Source: Pseudomonas fragi (lineage in GTDB: Bacteria > Pseudomonadota > Gammaproteobacteria > Pseudomonadales > Pseudomonadaceae). Taken from it: DNA of 64,000 nucleotides. How positions within the stretch are numbered: position 1 is the first letter of the stretch; every line of letters starts with the position of its first letter. Made by a program: the position numbers and the translations under genes. The DNA is taken from NCBI RefSeq assembly GCF_900105835.1, contig NZ_LT629783.1, positions 3,866,501-3,930,500 on the forward strand. The letters run 5' to 3'. The notes beneath the pieces were generated by a model. The model ran no database searches and had not been told where the DNA came from. It saw only the letters and a program-made list of their open reading frames with translations. Below are positions 9,450 through 19,380 of the stretch, in pieces.

Positions 9450-9625
9450 GTGCAGGACGGTCAGTGGATAGCTGAAAAGGGGCAGATCATAGCAAGTCAT
9501 GCTTAATCGGGGCTGAACGCAGTGTATTTACCGTCCATTTCGACCATCCGCCTGCCACCGCTGTGCGTAAGGCGGCTGGACCGCTATAATCGGCCGCTTT
9601 CCTCCCTGCCAAGACCCTTGAGACC

Positions 9626-10897
9626 ATGACTGAGTCCGTTCTTGACTACATGACCCGCCTGGGTCGCGCTGCTCGCGAAGCTTCCCGCGTGATCGGCCGT
9701 GCCAGTACAGCGCAGAAAAACCGTGCCCTGCACGGCGCTGCTGCTGCACTGGACGCCGCTCGTCTGGAGCTGGTTGCCGCCAACGAACTGGACCTGGCCG
9801 CCGGCCGGGCCAACGGCCTGGAGCCGGCCATGCTGGAGCGCCTGGCGCTGACCCCTGCACGCATCGACAGCATGATTGTCGGTTTGCGTCAGGTGGCAAG
9901 CCTGCCAGACCCCATCGGCGCGATCCGCGACATGAGCTACCGCCCCTCGGGTATTCAGGTAGGCAAGATGCGGGTGCCGCTGGGTGTAGTGGGAATCATC
10001 TATGAGTCGCGCCCGAACGTGACCATCGATGCGGCCAGCCTGTGCTTGAAGTCGGGCAATGCCACCATCCTGCGCGGTGGTTCCGAGGCGATTCACTCCA
10101 ACCGTGCCATTGCCGTGTGCATCCAGCGCGGCCTGGCCGAGGCCGGTTTGCCGCCGGCCGTGGTGCAAGTGGTTGAAGTGACCGATCGTGCCGCTGTCGG
10201 CGCGCTGATCACCATGCCCGAGTACGTAGATGTGATTGTGCCTCGTGGCGGCAAGGGCCTGATCGAACGGGTCAGCCGTGACGCCAAGGTGCCAGTTATC
10301 AAGCACCTTGACGGTATTTGTCATGTTTACGTCAGTGCCCATGCCGATCTGGCCAAGGCGCAGCGCATTGCCTTCAACGCCAAGACCTACCGTTATGGGA
10401 TTTGCGGCGCGATGGAAACCCTGCTGGTGGATCAGGCCGTGGCGGCAGCGTTTTTGCCGGCAATGGCTGAACAATTTCGCGACAAAGGCGTCGAACTGCG
10501 CGGTTGCGAACGCACCCAGGCGCTGATCGACGTGGTTGCCGCTACCGAAGAAGACTGGAACACCGAGTACCTGGATGCAATCCTGTCGATTCGCATCGTT
10601 GACGGGCTGGACCAGGCGATTGAGCATATCAATCACTATGGCTCCCATCACACCGACTCGATCGTCACTGAACACCAGGGCGATGCCCGGCGTTTTATGG
10701 CCGAAGTGGACTCCAGTTCGGTGATGCTCAACACACCCACCTGCTTTGCCGATGGATTTGAATACGGATTGGGTGCGGAGATTGGCATTTCTACTGATAA
10801 GCTGCACGCCCGCGGCCCGGTGGGTCTCGAAGGTCTGACCTGCGAGAAGTACATTGTGGTCGGTGATGGCCAGTTGCGCGGCCAGGAGCCGGTCTGA
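9626..10897 (+). CDS. proA: Gamma-glutamyl phosphate reductase
   Basis: ProA reduces gamma-glutamyl phosphate to glutamate semialdehyde with NADPH, the second step of proline synthesis. The 423-residue protein shows the aldehyde-dehydrogenase-like features expected: [33 protein letters not shown], then [13 protein letters not shown] [12 protein letters not shown], the [16 protein letters not shown] segment carrying the catalytic cysteine, and the [23 protein letters not shown] end. Length is normal. nadD begins immediately downstream with its ribosome site inside the end of proA. Confidence 0.97.
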   Translation: MTESVLDYMTRLGRAAREASRVIGRASTAQKNRALHGAAAALDAARLELVAANELDLAAGRANGLEPAMLERLALTPARIDSMIVGLRQVASLPDPIGAIRDMSYRPSGIQVGKMRVPLGVVGIIYESRPNVTIDAASLCLKSGNATILRGGSEAIHSNRAIAVCIQRGLAEAGLPPAVVQVVEVTDRAAVGALITMPEYVDVIVPRGGKGLIERVSRDAKVPVIKHLDGICHVYVSAHADLAKAQRIAFNAKTYRYGICGAMETLLVDQAVAAAFLPAMAEQFRDKGVELRGCERTQALIDVVAATEEDWNTEYLDAILSIRIVDGLDQAIEHINHYGSHHTDSIVTEHQGDARRFMAEVDSSSVMLNTPTCFADGFEYGLGAEIGISTDKLHARGPVGLEGLTCEKYIVVGDGQLRGQEPV

Positions 10898-10898
10898 C

Positions 10899-11588
10899 TT
10901 GGCCACCCTGAAAGCGTCAGTGCCGGCCCCTGTGATCGACGTGTTACCCCAGCGCATTGGCGTACTGGGCGGAACCTTTGATCCGGTGCATATAGGCCAT
11001 CTGCGTGGCGGGCTGGAAGTGGCGGAGATGATGGGGCTCGACGAGCTGCGTCTGACCCCCAACGCCAGGCCGCCTCACCGTGACACGCCACAAGTGTCGG
11101 CCCACGACCGTTTGGCGATGGTCGAGTGCGCGGTCGCAGGAGTGGCTACGCTGGTAGTGGACGCCCGGGAGCTGCAACGGGACAAACCGTCCTACACGAT
11201 TGATACGCTGGAATTGATGCGGGCCGAGATGGCCGCGCATGACCAGCTGTTTTTACTGTTGGGCTGGGACGCGTTTTGCGGACTGCCCACATGGCATCGC
11301 TGGGAAGAGTTGCTCCAGCATTGCCATATCCTGGTGCTACAGCGCCCGGATGCCGACAGCGAACCGCCGGATGCCTTGCGCAACCTGCTGGCAGCGCGCT
11401 CGGTAAGCGACCCGCTGGCCCTGAAGGGGGCCAGCGGGCAGATTGCATTCGTTTGGCAGACGCCGCTCGCGGTATCCGCCACCCAGATCCGTCAACTGCT
11501 GGCCAGCGGTAAGTCGGTACGTTACCTGGTGCCCGACGCGGTCCTGGCCTACATCGATGCGCACGGGCTTTACCGTGCGTCGAACTGA
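10899..11588 (+). CDS. nadD: Nicotinate-nucleotide adenylyltransferase
   Basis: NadD adenylates nicotinate mononucleotide to deamido-NAD in NAD synthesis. The nucleotidyltransferase motif [16 protein letters not shown] and the late [23 protein letters not shown] segment (here ISTQIR-like) identify it. A TTG start at 10899 is proposed because AGGAG at 10884-10888 is correctly spaced from it and it sits just past the proA stop. A GTG at 10920 is the main alternative. The earlier in-frame start at 10854 lies deep inside proA and is unlikely. The predicted protein is 229 residues. Confidence 0.93.
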   Translation: MATLKASVPAPVIDVLPQRIGVLGGTFDPVHIGHLRGGLEVAEMMGLDELRLTPNARPPHRDTPQVSAHDRLAMVECAVAGVATLVVDARELQRDKPSYTIDTLELMRAEMAAHDQLFLLLGWDAFCGLPTWHRWEELLQHCHILVLQRPDADSEPPDALRNLLAARSVSDPLALKGASGQIAFVWQTPLAVSATQIRQLLASGKSVRYLVPDAVLAYIDAHGLYRASN

Positions 11589-11660
11589 AAAAGGGTGTGT
11601 TTCAAGGCGCCAATTGACGCGTATTGAAACACCCGAACATACGAGCAAAACGAGTTTTAT

Positions 11661-12155
11661 ATGACTGACAAAGATGTAAGCAAAGTAAAGCGCAAAGGCA
11701 CCTTCAAAAGCGCGCCATTGCCAGAAAAAACCTTCAGCGCCGAGCCTTTGAAAGGTGAAGAGCTGGTCAAGGTTGCTGTTGCAGCCCTTGAAGACGTCAA
11801 GGCCCAGGACATCCAGGTCATCGACGTGCGTGACAAGCACAGCATCACTGACTTCATGATCATCGCTACCGGTACTTCGAACCGTCAGATCGGCGCGATG
11901 CTCGACAAGATCCGCGAAGCGGTGAAGGCTCTGGGCGTCAAGCCGCTGGGCGAAGAAGGCAAGGGCGACAGCGACTGGGTGCTGCTGGACATGGACGACG
12001 TGATCGTTCACATGATGACTGCCAGTGCCCGTCAGTTCTACGACCTGGAGCGTCTGTGGGCCGGTGCTGAACAAAGCCGTGCAGGCAGCGCTGCTCACCA
12101 CAGCCCGGAAAACACCCATGAGCACTTCCTGAAGCTCAACAAAGACCAAGAGTAA
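11661..12155 (+). CDS. rsfS: Ribosomal silencing factor RsfS
   Basis: RsfS (formerly YbeB) binds ribosomal protein uL14 and blocks subunit joining in stationary phase or starvation. The central DUF143 domain is clear: VIDVRDKHSITDFMIIATGTSNRQI, then GDSDWVLLDMDDVIVHMM and ARQFYDLERLW. At 164 residues it is longer than many homologues because of a basic N-terminal extension of about 35 residues and a C-terminal tail. The stop is followed after nine bases by rlmH, the usual partner. Confidence 0.95.
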   Translation: MTDKDVSKVKRKGTFKSAPLPEKTFSAEPLKGEELVKVAVAALEDVKAQDIQVIDVRDKHSITDFMIIATGTSNRQIGAMLDKIREAVKALGVKPLGEEGKGDSDWVLLDMDDVIVHMMTASARQFYDLERLWAGAEQSRAGSAAHHSPENTHEHFLKLNKDQE

Positions 12156-12164
12156 GGGTTCGCT

Positions 12165-12632
12165 GTGCGCCTGCGTTTGATCGCTGTCGGTTCGCGTATG
12201 CCCAAGTGGGTGGAAGAAGGCTGGCATGAATATGCCAAGCGTCTGCCATCCGAGCTGGCCCTTGAACTGGTGGAAATTCCGCTCAATACCCGTGGCAAGA
12301 ATGCCGACGTGGCTCGCTTTATCCGTCAGGAAGGCGAGGCCATGCTGGCCAAGGTCGGCCCGGGCGAGCGGATCGTTACCCTCGAAGTGCACGGCAAGCC
12401 GTGGAGTACCGAGCAGCTGGCGGTTGAGCTTGACCGCTGGCGCCTGGATTCGCGCACGGTGAACTTTATGGTCGGTGGCCCGGAAGGGCTGGCGCCGGAA
12501 GTCTGCGCCCGCGCCGACCAGCGCTGGTCGCTGTCGCCGTTGACGCTGCCACACCCGTTGGTAAGGATTCTGATCGGTGAGCAGTTGTATCGCGCCTGGA
12601 CTGTATTGTCCGGGCACCCGTATCACAAATAG
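12165..12632 (+). CDS. rlmH: 23S rRNA pseudouridine-1915 N3-methyltransferase
   Basis: RlmH is a SPOUT-class methyltransferase that methylates pseudouridine 1915 in helix 69 of 23S rRNA on assembled 70S ribosomes. The 155-residue length, the [10 protein letters not shown] knot motif and the C-terminal [24 protein letters not shown] segment are diagnostic. It starts with GTG preceded by AAGGG. It lies between rsfS and mrdA with 9- and 13-base gaps, in the standard rsfS-rlmH-mrdA-rodA order. Confidence 0.96.
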   Translation: MRLRLIAVGSRMPKWVEEGWHEYAKRLPSELALELVEIPLNTRGKNADVARFIRQEGEAMLAKVGPGERIVTLEVHGKPWSTEQLAVELDRWRLDSRTVNFMVGGPEGLAPEVCARADQRWSLSPLTLPHPLVRILIGEQLYRAWTVLSGHPYHK

Positions 12633-12645
12633 CTCAGCGCCCTGA

Positions 12646-14541
12646 ATGTCTCAGCCGATTCGCCTTAAAGACCACGAGAAAGACTCACGCCTTGTGCGCG
12701 GACGGGTCGTGGTTGGTGCAATTGTGGTGGTGACACTTATTTGTGTGCTGCTCGTGCGTCTTTATTACCTGCAGGTGGTGCAGTACGACTACCACTCCAC
12801 CTTGTCGGAAAACAACCGGGTGCATGTGCAGCCGATTCCACCGACCCGGGGTCTGATTTTTGACCGCAATGGCGTGGTTATCGCGGACAACCGTCCCAGC
12901 TTCAGCCTGAGCATGACCCGCGAGCGCTCTGGCGACTGGCAGCAAGTGCTCGACGTTATTGTTGAAGTGCTGCAGCTCACCCCTGAAGATCGCGCCCTGT
13001 TCGAAAAGCGCATGAAGCAGGGGCGGCGGCCATTTGAGCCGGTGCCCATCCTGTTTGAGCTCAACGAAGAACAGATCGCCCGGATTGCCGTGAACCAGTT
13101 CCGCCTGCCCGGCGTTGAAGTGGTTGCGCAGTTGGTGCGCCACTACCCGCAGGGCGCGCATTTTGCGCACTCGGTGGGTTACATGGGGCGGATCAACGAA
13201 AAAGAGCTTAAAACCCTCGATCCGGTCAATTACAGCGGCACCCACCATATCGGCAAAACCGGCATCGAGCGTTTCTACGAAGCCGAGCTGCACGGTCAGG
13301 TGGGTTACGAAGAAGTCGAGACCAATGCCCGTGGCCGGGTATTGCGCGTACTCAAGCGCACCGACCCGATCCCCGGCAAGGACATCGTGCTCAGCCTCGA
13401 CATCAAGCTGCAAGAGGCGGCCGAAGAAGCCCTGGCGGGGCGTCGTGGCGCAGTGGTGGCACTGAACCCGATGACGGGCGAAGTGCTGGCCATGGTCAGC
13501 CAGCCGAGCTTTGACCCCAACCTGTTCGTCACCGGCATCAGCTTCAAGGCCTATGCCGAGCTGCGAGATTCCATTGACCGACCGCTGTTCAACCGCATCC
13601 TGCGCGGCCTGTACCCACCTGGCTCGACGATCAAGCCTGCGGTGGCGATTGCAGGCCTGGACAGCGGCGTGATCACCGGCTCGTCGCGGGTGTATGACCC
13701 CGGCTATTACCAGTTGCCCAATTACGATCACAAATACCGTAACTGGAACCGCACCGGTGATGGCTACGTCGATCTGGATACCGCAATCATGCGTTCCAAC
13801 GACACCTATTTTTATGACCTGGCCCACAAACTGGGCATCGACCGCCTGTCGAGCTACATGAACCAGTTCGGCATCGGCCGCAAGGTCTCGCTGGACATGT
13901 TCGAGGAGTCCGCCGGGCTGATGCCGTCCCGCGAATGGAAGCGCGCCACCCGGCGCCAGGCCTGGTTCCCGGGCGAGACGCTGATTCTGGGGATTGGCCA
14001 GGGCTATATGCAGTCCACCCCCTTGCAGCTGGCCCAGGCCACCGCGCTGATCGCCAGCAAAGGCAAGTGGATCCGCCCGCACCTGGCCAAGACCATCGAG
14101 GGCGTGCCGCCGGTGGATCCGGACCCGGTGCCGGATATCGTCCTGCGTGACCCGTCCAACTGGGCCAAGGTCAACCACGGCATGCAGCAAGTGGTGCATG
14201 GCGCGCGCGGCACGGCGCGGGTGGCGGGCGTTGGTGCGCAGTACCTGATTGCCGGCAAGAGCGGTACGGCGCAGGTAGTGGCGATCAAGCAGGGCGAAAA
14301 ATACGACCGCTCCAAGGTGCAGGAACGTCACCGCGACCACGCCTTGTTCGTCGGCTTTGCGCCGGCCAACAACCCGCAGATTACCGTTTCGGTGATGATT
14401 GAAAACGGCGAAGCCGGCAGCCGTGTCGCCTCGCCCGTGGTGCGCAAGGTCATGGATGCCTGGTTGCTGGGTGAAGACGGCAAACTCAAACCCGAGTACG
14501 GCGGCCCCGTAAAGGCAGAGGTTCCGGCCAATGATGAGTAA
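12646..14541 (+). CDS. mrdA: Penicillin-binding protein 2 (elongasome transpeptidase)
   Basis: This 631-residue class B PBP is the transpeptidase of the rod (elongasome) complex and works with the glycosyltransferase RodA. A single N-terminal membrane helix (VVVGAIVVVTLICVLLVRLYYL) is followed by the pedestal domain starting at PTRGLIFDRNG. The transpeptidase domain has the active serine S327 in PPGSTIKPA, the SxN motif in RSNDTYF and the KSGTAQ motif near residue 540. Its 3' end overlaps the rodA start by 11 bases. Confidence 0.97.
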   Translation: MSQPIRLKDHEKDSRLVRGRVVVGAIVVVTLICVLLVRLYYLQVVQYDYHSTLSENNRVHVQPIPPTRGLIFDRNGVVIADNRPSFSLSMTRERSGDWQQVLDVIVEVLQLTPEDRALFEKRMKQGRRPFEPVPILFELNEEQIARIAVNQFRLPGVEVVAQLVRHYPQGAHFAHSVGYMGRINEKELKTLDPVNYSGTHHIGKTGIERFYEAELHGQVGYEEVETNARGRVLRVLKRTDPIPGKDIVLSLDIKLQEAAEEALAGRRGAVVALNPMTGEVLAMVSQPSFDPNLFVTGISFKAYAELRDSIDRPLFNRILRGLYPPGSTIKPAVAIAGLDSGVITGSSRVYDPGYYQLPNYDHKYRNWNRTGDGYVDLDTAIMRSNDTYFYDLAHKLGIDRLSSYMNQFGIGRKVSLDMFEESAGLMPSREWKRATRRQAWFPGETLILGIGQGYMQSTPLQLAQATALIASKGKWIRPHLAKTIEGVPPVDPDPVPDIVLRDPSNWAKVNHGMQQVVHGARGTARVAGVGAQYLIAGKSGTAQVVAIKQGEKYDRSKVQERHRDHALFVGFAPANNPQITVSVMIENGEAGSRVASPVVRKVMDAWLLGEDGKLKPEYGGPVKAEVPANDE

Positions 14542-15676
14542 TTTCGACCGCATCCTCTCCAGTGAGGATGTGATGCGCCGCCGTGCCACGCTGCTTCAGC
14601 GTTTGCATATCGATGGCCCGCTTCTGATCCTGCTTCTGACCCTGGCGGCGGGCAGCCTGTTTGTCCTGTATTCGGCCAGCGGCAAGAGCTGGGACCTGCT
14701 GAGCAAGCAGGCAACCTCCTTCGGCATCGGCCTGGTCTCGATGTTTATCATCGCCCAGCTGGAGCCGCGGTTCATGGCGCGCTGGGTGCCGATCGGCTAC
14801 CTGATCGGGGTGATGTTGCTGGTGGTGGTGGACATCATGGGCCACAACGCAATGGGTGCAACGCGCTGGATCAATATTCCCGGGGTGATCCGCTTTCAGC
14901 CCTCGGAGTTCATGAAAATCCTGATGCCCGCGACCATCGCCTGGTATCTGTCCAAGCGCACCCTGCCACCGCAGCTCAAGCATGTGGCGGTCAGCCTGAT
15001 GCTGATCGGCGTGCCCTTTGCCCTGATCGTGCGTCAGCCGGACCTGGGTACGGCGCTGCTGGTACTGGCGGGGGGGGCGTTCGTGCTGTTTATGGGCGGG
15101 TTGCGCTGGCGCTGGATCCTCAGCGTACTGGCCGCCACCGTGCCAGTGGCGATTGCCATGTGGATGTTCGTGATGCACGACTACCAGAAGCAACGCGTGC
15201 TGACCTTCCTTGACCCGGAAAGCGACCCGCTGGGCACCGGCTGGAACATTATCCAGTCCAAGGCGGCCATCGGCTCGGGCGGGGTGTTCGGCAAGGGCTG
15301 GCTGCTGGGCACTCAATCGCACCTGGACTTCCTGCCTGAAAGCCATACCGACTTCATTATTGCGGTAATGGGCGAAGAGTTCGGCCTGGTGGGTATTTGT
15401 GCCTTGCTGCTGATCTACCTGCTGTTGATCGGTCGTGGCCTGGTGATTACCGCCCAGGCCCAGACCCTGTTTGGCAAGTTGCTGGCGGGCAGCCTGACCA
15501 TGACGTTTTTTGTTTATGTTTTCGTCAACATCGGTATGGTCAGTGGCTTGTTGCCCGTCGTGGGTGTGCCCTTGCCATTTATCAGTTACGGCGGCACTTC
15601 CCTCGTGACGTTGTTGTCAGCGTTTGGGGTTTTGATGTCGATTCACACGCATCGCAAGTGGATCGCACAAGTTTGA
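14531..15676 (+). CDS. rodA: Peptidoglycan glycosyltransferase RodA
   Basis: RodA is the SEDS-family glycan polymerase of the elongasome. The 381-residue protein has about ten membrane helices and the SEDS signatures RWINIPGVIRFQPSEFMK, RQPDLGTALL, ESHTDFIIAVMGEEFGL and the terminal PLPFISYGGTSLV. Two consecutive ATGs (14531 and 14534) are possible starts. Overlap with mrdA suggests coupled translation. mltB follows after 17 bases. Confidence 0.97.
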   Translation: MMSNFDRILSSEDVMRRRATLLQRLHIDGPLLILLLTLAAGSLFVLYSASGKSWDLLSKQATSFGIGLVSMFIIAQLEPRFMARWVPIGYLIGVMLLVVVDIMGHNAMGATRWINIPGVIRFQPSEFMKILMPATIAWYLSKRTLPPQLKHVAVSLMLIGVPFALIVRQPDLGTALLVLAGGAFVLFMGGLRWRWILSVLAATVPVAIAMWMFVMHDYQKQRVLTFLDPESDPLGTGWNIIQSKAAIGSGGVFGKGWLLGTQSHLDFLPESHTDFIIAVMGEEFGLVGICALLLIYLLLIGRGLVITAQAQTLFGKLLAGSLTMTFFVYVFVNIGMVSGLLPVVGVPLPFISYGGTSLVTLLSAFGVLMSIHTHRKWIAQV

Positions 15677-15693
15677 TTAAGGTGAATTATTCA

Positions 15694-16704
15694 ATGCAAG
15701 CAATGCGTGGCTGGGCCGCTCGATACGCGCCGTGGGTGGGCCTGCTGGGTCTGTTCGGGGCAGCGCCGGGCGCGCTGGCCGGTGACTACGAAGGCTCGCC
15801 CCAAGTGGCCGAGTTCGTCGGTGAAATGACCCGTGACTACGGGTTTGCCGGTGAGCAGCTGATGGGCGTGTTCCGCGAGGCCGAGCGCAAGCAGAGCATC
15901 CTCGATGCCATTTCGCGCCCCGCCGAACGCGTCAAGCAGTGGAAAGAGTACGCCCCGATGTTCCTCACCGACGCCCGTGTGGCGCGTGGTGTCGACTTCT
16001 GGCGCGAACACGAGGCCGTATTGGCCCGTGCCGAGCAGGAATACGGTGTACCGGCCCAGGTGATTGTATCGATCATCGGCGTTGAAACCTTTTATGGCCG
16101 TAATACCGGCAATTACCGGGTGATCGACGCACTGTCGACCCTGGGTTTCGATTACCCGCCCCGCGCCGAGTTCTTCCGCAAAGAGCTGCGTGAATTCCTG
16201 TTGCTGGCCCGCGAAGAGCAGGTCGACCCGCTGACCCTCAAGGGTTCCTATGCCGGGGCGATGGGCTTGCCGCAGTTTATGCCCAGCAGCTTCCGTGCTT
16301 ATGCCGTGGATTTCGACGGGGATGGCCATATCAATATCTGGAGCAACCCGGACGATGCCATTGGCAGCGTTGCCAGCTACTTCAAGCGTCATGGCTGGGT
16401 AGGTGGCGAGCCGGTGGTGAGCCGCGCCGATGTGCGCGGTGATCGGGTCGATGAAGGCCTGACCCAGGGTATCGAGCCGGTCAAGACCGTCGGGGAGTTG
16501 CGAGCGCTGGGCTGGTCGAGTCATGATGCGTTGCGCGACGACATGCCGGTCACAGCGTTCCGTCTTGAAGGCGCCGACGGCCCTGAATACTGGATGGGCC
16601 TGAAGAACTTTTATGCGATCACGCGCTACAACCGAAGCGTGATGTACGCCATGGCAGTGCATCAACTGTCCGATCTGCTGGTTCAAGCACGGGGCAACAA
16701 GTAA
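15694..16704 (+). CDS. mltB: Lytic murein transglycosylase B
   Basis: A 336-residue periplasmic lytic transglycosylase that cleaves the MurNAc-GlcNAc bond to give 1,6-anhydro ends. A signal peptide (GWAARYAPWVGLLGLFGAAPGALA) precedes the SLT_2 domain. The catalytic glutamate is E131 in IGVETFYGR, and the family stretch SYAGAMGLPQFMPSSFRAYAVDFDGDG follows. There is no lipobox cysteine, so this is closer to soluble SltB/MltB variants. The start at 15694 is preceded by AAGGTG. Its stop overlaps the rlpA start by one base (TAATG). Confidence 0.93.
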   Translation: MQAMRGWAARYAPWVGLLGLFGAAPGALAGDYEGSPQVAEFVGEMTRDYGFAGEQLMGVFREAERKQSILDAISRPAERVKQWKEYAPMFLTDARVARGVDFWREHEAVLARAEQEYGVPAQVIVSIIGVETFYGRNTGNYRVIDALSTLGFDYPPRAEFFRKELREFLLLAREEQVDPLTLKGSYAGAMGLPQFMPSSFRAYAVDFDGDGHINIWSNPDDAIGSVASYFKRHGWVGGEPVVSRADVRGDRVDEGLTQGIEPVKTVGELRALGWSSHDALRDDMPVTAFRLEGADGPEYWMGLKNFYAITRYNRSVMYAMAVHQLSDLLVQARGNK

Positions 16705-17690
16705 TGCCGTTTCAAGCGATCCGCACACCGTTGAAACTCGCTGCCTGCGCCGCTATTGCGCTGCTGGTGGTGAGCTGTTCGAGCAGCCGCACGCCGCCAC
16801 AAACGTCGGCGGGCGTCACCTCCAAGCCGGGCCTGGATATCAACCGTGCGCACAAGGACGGCGCGCCGTGGTGGGATGTCGACGTATCGCGCATCCCCGA
16901 CGCCACGCCGACCCTGCACACCGGCGCGTACAAGGCCGCGCCGTACTCGGTGCTGGGCAAGACCTATTTCCCGCTGCAAGAGTCCAAGACCTATGTGGCC
17001 TCGGGCACGGCGTCCTGGTACGGCACCAAGTTTCATGGTCAAAACACCGCCAACGGCGAAGTGTATGACCTGTACGGCATGAGCGCGGCGCACAAGACCC
17101 TGCCGTTGCCCAGCTACGTCAAAGTGACCAACCTCGATAACGGCAAGGCCGTGATCCTGCGGGTCAATGACCGTGGCCCGTTTTATTCGGACCGCATCAT
17201 CGACCTGTCCTACGCCGCTGCCAAAAAGCTCGGCTATGCCGAGACCGGTACGGCCCGGGTCAAGGTTGAAGGCATTGACCCGCAAGCCTGGTGGGCGCAA
17301 CGTGGGCGCCCTGCGCCATTGATGCTCAATGAGCCGAAAGTGGCCCAGAACACCGCCCCGACCGTGTCGACCGGCAAGGTTGAGCAATGGACACCGCCGG
17401 CCCAGCAGCATGCCGCCGATGTGGTGCCAGTGAGCCCGATGGTCAAGGGCCAGGGCACCTATTTGCAAGTAGGCGCCTTTGCCAATCCGGACGCCGCCGA
17501 GTTGCTTCGCTCCAAACTCAGTGGCATGGTCAGCACACCCGTATTTATCAGCTCGATTGTGCGCAATCAGCAAACCTTGCACCGCGTGCGCCTGGGGCCT
17601 ATCGCCTCGGCGGGTGAAGTGGCACAAACGCAAAACAGCGTGCGCCTGGCCAATCTGGGCCAGCCGAGCGTTGTGACGTCGGATCAGTAA
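16704..17690 (+). CDS. rlpA: Septal ring lytic transglycosylase RlpA
   Basis: RlpA cleaves denuded glycan strands at the septum in pseudomonads. The 328-residue lipoprotein has a signal ending LLVVSCSSS, a double-psi beta-barrel domain (GTASWYGTKFHGQNTANGEVYDL, then VRVNDRGPFYSDRIIDLSYAAA) with the catalytic region, and a C-terminal SPOR domain starting near GTYLQVGAFANPDAAELLRSKL that binds denuded glycan. It is translationally coupled to mltB. A strong hairpin follows the stop. Confidence 0.95.
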   Translation: MPFQAIRTPLKLAACAAIALLVVSCSSSRTPPQTSAGVTSKPGLDINRAHKDGAPWWDVDVSRIPDATPTLHTGAYKAAPYSVLGKTYFPLQESKTYVASGTASWYGTKFHGQNTANGEVYDLYGMSAAHKTLPLPSYVKVTNLDNGKAVILRVNDRGPFYSDRIIDLSYAAAKKLGYAETGTARVKVEGIDPQAWWAQRGRPAPLMLNEPKVAQNTAPTVSTGKVEQWTPPAQQHAADVVPVSPMVKGQGTYLQVGAFANPDAAELLRSKLSGMVSTPVFISSIVRNQQTLHRVRLGPIASAGEVAQTQNSVRLANLGQPSVVTSDQ

Positions 17691-17704
17691 CATCGAACAA
17701 AGCG

Positions 17705-17730
17705 TTGGGCCGCGAACATTCGCGGCCCAA
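17705..17730 (+). terminator. Perfect hairpin after rlpA, no T-run
   Basis: TTGGGCCGCGAA and TTCGCGGCCCAA pair perfectly over 12 bases with a two-base spacer. No uridine tract follows on either strand, so it is a candidate transcript-end or stabilising hairpin rather than a classical intrinsic terminator. Confidence 0.5.
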
Positions 17731-17866
17731 ACGCAGTTGCAGAGGTCAAGAATAAAAGCCCTTCCAGGGGCCGGGACTGCAACTGAATACGCGGCAGTCA
17801 GTCAAAAGACTGCCTGTACAGTTTTGCCCGCGAGGGTAAGTTTCCATTAACAACTTCGAGAGACGG

Positions 17867-19024
17867 ATGAACATCACCACCTTTGCCAAACGCCTGTGCC
17901 TGCTAGTACCGCTGATCGTCACTCCTGCCGCCTGGGCAGTCGAGATGATGCCGTCGCCGCCGCAACTTGCAGCCAAGTCCTATGTTCTGATGGATGCCAG
18001 CAGCGGTAACGTGCTGGTCGAGAACAACGGCGACCAGCGTCTGCCGCCAGCCAGCCTGACCAAGCTGATGACCGCTTACATCGCGACTCTGGAAATCCGT
18101 CGTGGCCAGATCGGCGAAAACGACCCGGTTACCGTCAGCGAAAACGCATGGCGCACCGGTGGTTCGCGGATGTTCATCAAGGTCGGCACCCAGGTGTCGG
18201 TCAGCGACCTGTTGCACGGCATCATCATCCAGTCGGGTAACGACGCCAGTGTTGCCCTGTCCGAGCACATTGCCGGCAGTGAAGACGCGTTTGCCGACAT
18301 GATGAACAAGACGGCGGGCGAGTTGGGCATGTCCAACAGCCACTTCATGAACCCGACCGGCTTGCCGAACCCGGATCACTACTCCTCGGCCCACGACATG
18401 TCGTTGCTGGCTCGCGCCATCATCCACGAAGACCCGACTCACTACGCGATCTACTCGCAGAAAGAGTTCTTCTGGAACGGTATCAAGCAGCCTAACCGCA
18501 ACCTGTTGCTGTGGCGTGACAAGACCGTTGACGGTCTGAAAACCGGTCACACCGACGAAGCTGGCTACTGCATGGTGTCTTCGGCTGTACGCGACGGCAT
18601 GCGCCTGATCGCCGTGGTGTTCGGCACCAACAGCGAAGCCGCCCGAGCGGCCGAGACCCAGAAGCTGCTGACCTACGGTTTCCGTTTCTTCGAAACCCAG
18701 ACCTTCTACCAGAAGGGCACCGAGCTGGCTCAGGCTCCGGTCTGGAAAGGCACCACCAGCCAGGTTAAAGCCGGTCTGGCGGATGACCTGACCATGACCC
18801 TGCCAAAAGGCCAATTGAAAAAGCTGGCCGCAAGCATGACCATGAACCCGCAACTGATGGCCCCTATCGCCAAAGGCGATGTGATCGGCAAGGTTGAGGT
18901 CAAACTCGACGACAAGGTTGTGCACAGCGCTGACCTGATCGCGCTTGAGCCTGTCGAGGAAGGTGGAATTTTCCGACGCGTGTGGGATAGCATCCGTCTA
19001 TTCTTCTACGGGCTGTTCAACTGA
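17867..19024 (+). CDS. dacA: D-alanyl-D-alanine carboxypeptidase (PBP5/6 type)
   Basis: This low-molecular-weight PBP trims the terminal D-Ala from pentapeptides in the periplasm. A signal peptide (LCLLVPLIVTPAAWA) precedes the S11 peptidase domain. Active-site motifs are S63 in SLTK, SGNDAS and K225 in KTGHT. The C-terminal PBP5 domain ends in an amphipathic helix (RRVWDSIRLFFYGLFN) that anchors it to the inner membrane. Length (385) is normal. It has its own leader of about 175 bases after rlpA. Confidence 0.96.
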   Translation: MNITTFAKRLCLLVPLIVTPAAWAVEMMPSPPQLAAKSYVLMDASSGNVLVENNGDQRLPPASLTKLMTAYIATLEIRRGQIGENDPVTVSENAWRTGGSRMFIKVGTQVSVSDLLHGIIIQSGNDASVALSEHIAGSEDAFADMMNKTAGELGMSNSHFMNPTGLPNPDHYSSAHDMSLLARAIIHEDPTHYAIYSQKEFFWNGIKQPNRNLLLWRDKTVDGLKTGHTDEAGYCMVSSAVRDGMRLIAVVFGTNSEAARAAETQKLLTYGFRFFETQTFYQKGTELAQAPVWKGTTSQVKAGLADDLTMTLPKGQLKKLAASMTMNPQLMAPIAKGDVIGKVEVKLDDKVVHSADLIALEPVEEGGIFRRVWDSIRLFFYGLFN

Positions 19025-19038
19025 TTGCACCCACCTGA

Positions 19039-19080
19039 GTGCCCCCGCGCTTTACCCTGCGCGGGAGCACCTTTGTTGTT
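19039..19080 (+). terminator. Intrinsic-terminator-like hairpin after dacA
   Basis: GTGCCCCCGCGC pairs with GCGCGGGAGCAC (one mismatch) around an eight-base loop, followed by the T-rich CTTTGTTGTT. It lies 15 bases after the dacA stop and may separate dacA from ybeD-lipB-lipA, though readthrough is possible. Confidence 0.6.
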
Positions 19081-19104
19081 CCGGGCTTACGAGGCCAATA
19101 CGCC

Positions 19105-19380
19105 ATGAGCGATACCGAAGTAAAGGCGCCAAAGATCGAATTTCCCAACGTGGATTACCCGGTTAAGGTAATCAGCGACACGGGTGTGGGCAACAAGGAC
19201 AAGATCATCGATATCGTCAAGAAGCACGCGACGGTCAACGATGATCGTGTCGATGAACGCCAGAGCACCAACGGCAAGTACACGACGATCCAGTTGCACA
19301 TCGTGGCAACCGATCAGGATCAGCTCTACAACATCAACAGCGAATTGCGGGCCACCGGCTTCGTACATATGGTGTTGTGA
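19105..19380 (+). CDS. DUF493 (YbeD) family protein
   Basis: A 91-residue ACT-like regulator-fold protein of the YbeD/DUF493 family, with [15 protein letters not shown] at the start and [20 protein letters not shown] in the middle. Function is not firmly established; in enterobacteria ybeD sits between dacA and lipB exactly as here. The ATG at 19105 fits family length, whereas the in-frame start at 19039 would add an unrelated 22 residues encoded by the hairpin region. The stop shares its last base with the lipB start (TGATG). Confidence 0.9.
   Translation: MSDTEVKAPKIEFPNVDYPVKVISDTGVGNKDKIIDIVKKHATVNDDRVDERQSTNGKYTTIQLHIVATDQDQLYNINSELRATGFVHMVL

Noticed and set aside
12685..14589. 634-codon frame on the minus strand across mrdA
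   Set aside because: Entirely antisense to mrdA, with no recognisable domain; typical GC-rich shadow frame.
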